Shown piece by piece: positions 63,591 through 64,000 of a stretch of DNA of 64,000 bases; positions within the stretch are counted from its first letter, which is position 1, and every line of letters begins with the position of its first letter. The notes beneath the pieces are model-generated. The model worked only from the letters and a program-made list of their open reading frames with translations, made no database searches and was not told the DNA's origin. Source of the stretch: Shiella aurantiaca (lineage in GTDB: Bacteria > Bacteroidota > Bacteroidia > Cytophagales > Cyclobacteriaceae); NCBI GenBank assembly GCA_030412945.1, contig JAUHJS010000006.1:62001-126000 (forward strand). The letters are read 5' to 3'. Both the position numbers and the translations under genes were made by a program.

Positions 63591-63598
63591 CAAATCTA
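63591..63598 (-). promoter_or_regulatory. -7 promoter box for lon-porQ-hslU
   Basis: Minus-strand TAGATTTG, exact TAnnTTTG, 57 nt upstream of ATG 63533 and 84 nt upstream of ATG 63506. Confidence 0.55.
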
Positions 63599-63655
63599 TC
63601 TGAGGCTTGATTATCGCTGAAAAATCATTGATATTAGTCACGACTATCTGGGTGT

Positions 63656-64000
63656 ATGACAAATTTTACGAGTAAGTATACGTTTGCAAGAGGCTGTTTA
63701 CTCCTTTTTCTCCTTGTTTTTTTTGCGGTTTCCTCCTCCCAAGGCCAAAAAAAATCAAAGAAGGGGATTGTTATGTCTGCGCTCGATACCACTTCTTTGG
63801 AAGTGTTTTTTCCTGAGTATGAGTTCCCCAACCTAAACCGAGTACCTTATTTTCGTCATGAAAAAGACTTGGCCGAAATCAAAAAACTGGAATCAAACAA
63901 GAATTGGGAAAAATTATATCCGGCACTGAAACGCTACGTGCAGCGCTTTGGCATCCAGAATTTTTATAAAGACACCTATCTTTTGTGGAAACTGGCCAAA
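63656..64000 (+). CDS. N-terminal part of an exported protein, cut by the window end
   Basis: 115 codons open to the last base. A signal peptide (ARGCLLLFLLVFFAVSSSQG) is followed by KKSKKG, then FFPEYEFPNLNRVPYF and YPALKRYVQRFGIQNFYKDT. The last segment resembles the start of Bacteroidota proteins with helical repeats before OmpA or beta-propeller domains, but the visible part is too short to say. Divergent from lon. Confidence 0.6.
   Translation, partial: MTNFTSKYTFARGCLLLFLLVFFAVSSSQGQKKSKKGIVMSALDTTSLEVFFPEYEFPNLNRVPYFRHEKDLAEIKKLESNKNWEKLYPALKRYVQRFGIQNFYKDTYLLWKLAK

Noticed and set aside
63634-63831. Minus-strand 65-codon frame near the right edge
   Set aside because: It is antisense to the start of the exported-protein gene on the plus strand, which has a clear signal peptide.

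Overview
The window is a chromosomal segment of a member of the Bacteroidota. Supporting signs are nine exact TAnnTTTG promoter -7 boxes at sensible distances from genes, a type IX secretion (T9SS) component (PorQ), a giant secreted protein with a C-terminal T9SS sorting domain, a fused alpha/beta E1 dehydrogenase, bacillithiol genes (bshC, ytxJ) and many short-leader beta-barrel or lipoprotein genes. I cannot fix the order; Cytophagales or Flavobacteriales are both possible. No phage, insertion sequence, CRISPR array or recognisable defence island is visible.

Layout. 1-6.3 kb: bshC, 5-formyl-THF cyclo-ligase, mnmD and ispF (opposite strand), a membrane protein with a lone histidine-kinase dimerisation domain, a PhzF-like enzyme and a di-haem cytochrome c. 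6.3-23.2 kb: one 16.9-kb gene on the minus strand for a roughly 5,620-residue beta-strand-repeat cell-surface protein built from six modules. 23.2-31.4 kb: a remnant of the cytochrome gene, an M16 peptidase, the fused 2-oxoacid dehydrogenase E1, a very basic exported protein with twelve 36-residue repeats, ytxJ, a beta-barrel-like protein and lipA. 31.5-37.7 kb: an MFS transporter, a PhoR/PhoB-type two-component pair, and a minus-strand series with a DUF3108 protein, a PF10023 aminopeptidase and an outer-membrane-like protein. 37.8-47.6 kb: tRNA-Gln, prs-rplY-pth, a PF10136 membrane protein, metG, a three-gene XRE/membrane-protein operon and typA. 47.7-57.8 kb: an accessory region between an OmpA lipoprotein and a SixA-type phosphatase, holding a LytTR signalling cassette, lipoproteins and gene fragments. 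57.8-64 kb: an SDR enzyme, the hslU-porQ-lon group, and the start of another exported protein.

The most unusual features are structural. In two places a block of accessory genes is bracketed by an intact housekeeping-type gene on one side and a decayed, same-direction fragment of that gene on the other: cytochrome c around the giant gene, and both ompA and sixA around the LytTR cassette. The second case fits a tandem duplication or single-crossover integration of an ompA-sixA segment, with the reciprocal copies decaying later. Inside the LytTR cassette a degenerate GAF-type kinase sits 7 nt upstream of a canonical TPR-type kinase and a LytTR regulator. A perfect 12+3+12 inverted repeat lies just upstream of the adjacent lipoprotein gene.

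Functionally, the window joins central metabolism and translation (E1, lipA, prs, metG, typA, pth, L25), protein quality control (lon, hslU), bacillithiol chemistry (bshC, ytxJ) and export through T9SS (porQ with the giant sorting-domain protein). Several start codons were moved downstream of the longest open frame because the longer versions began at TTG or overlapped promoter or terminator signals.
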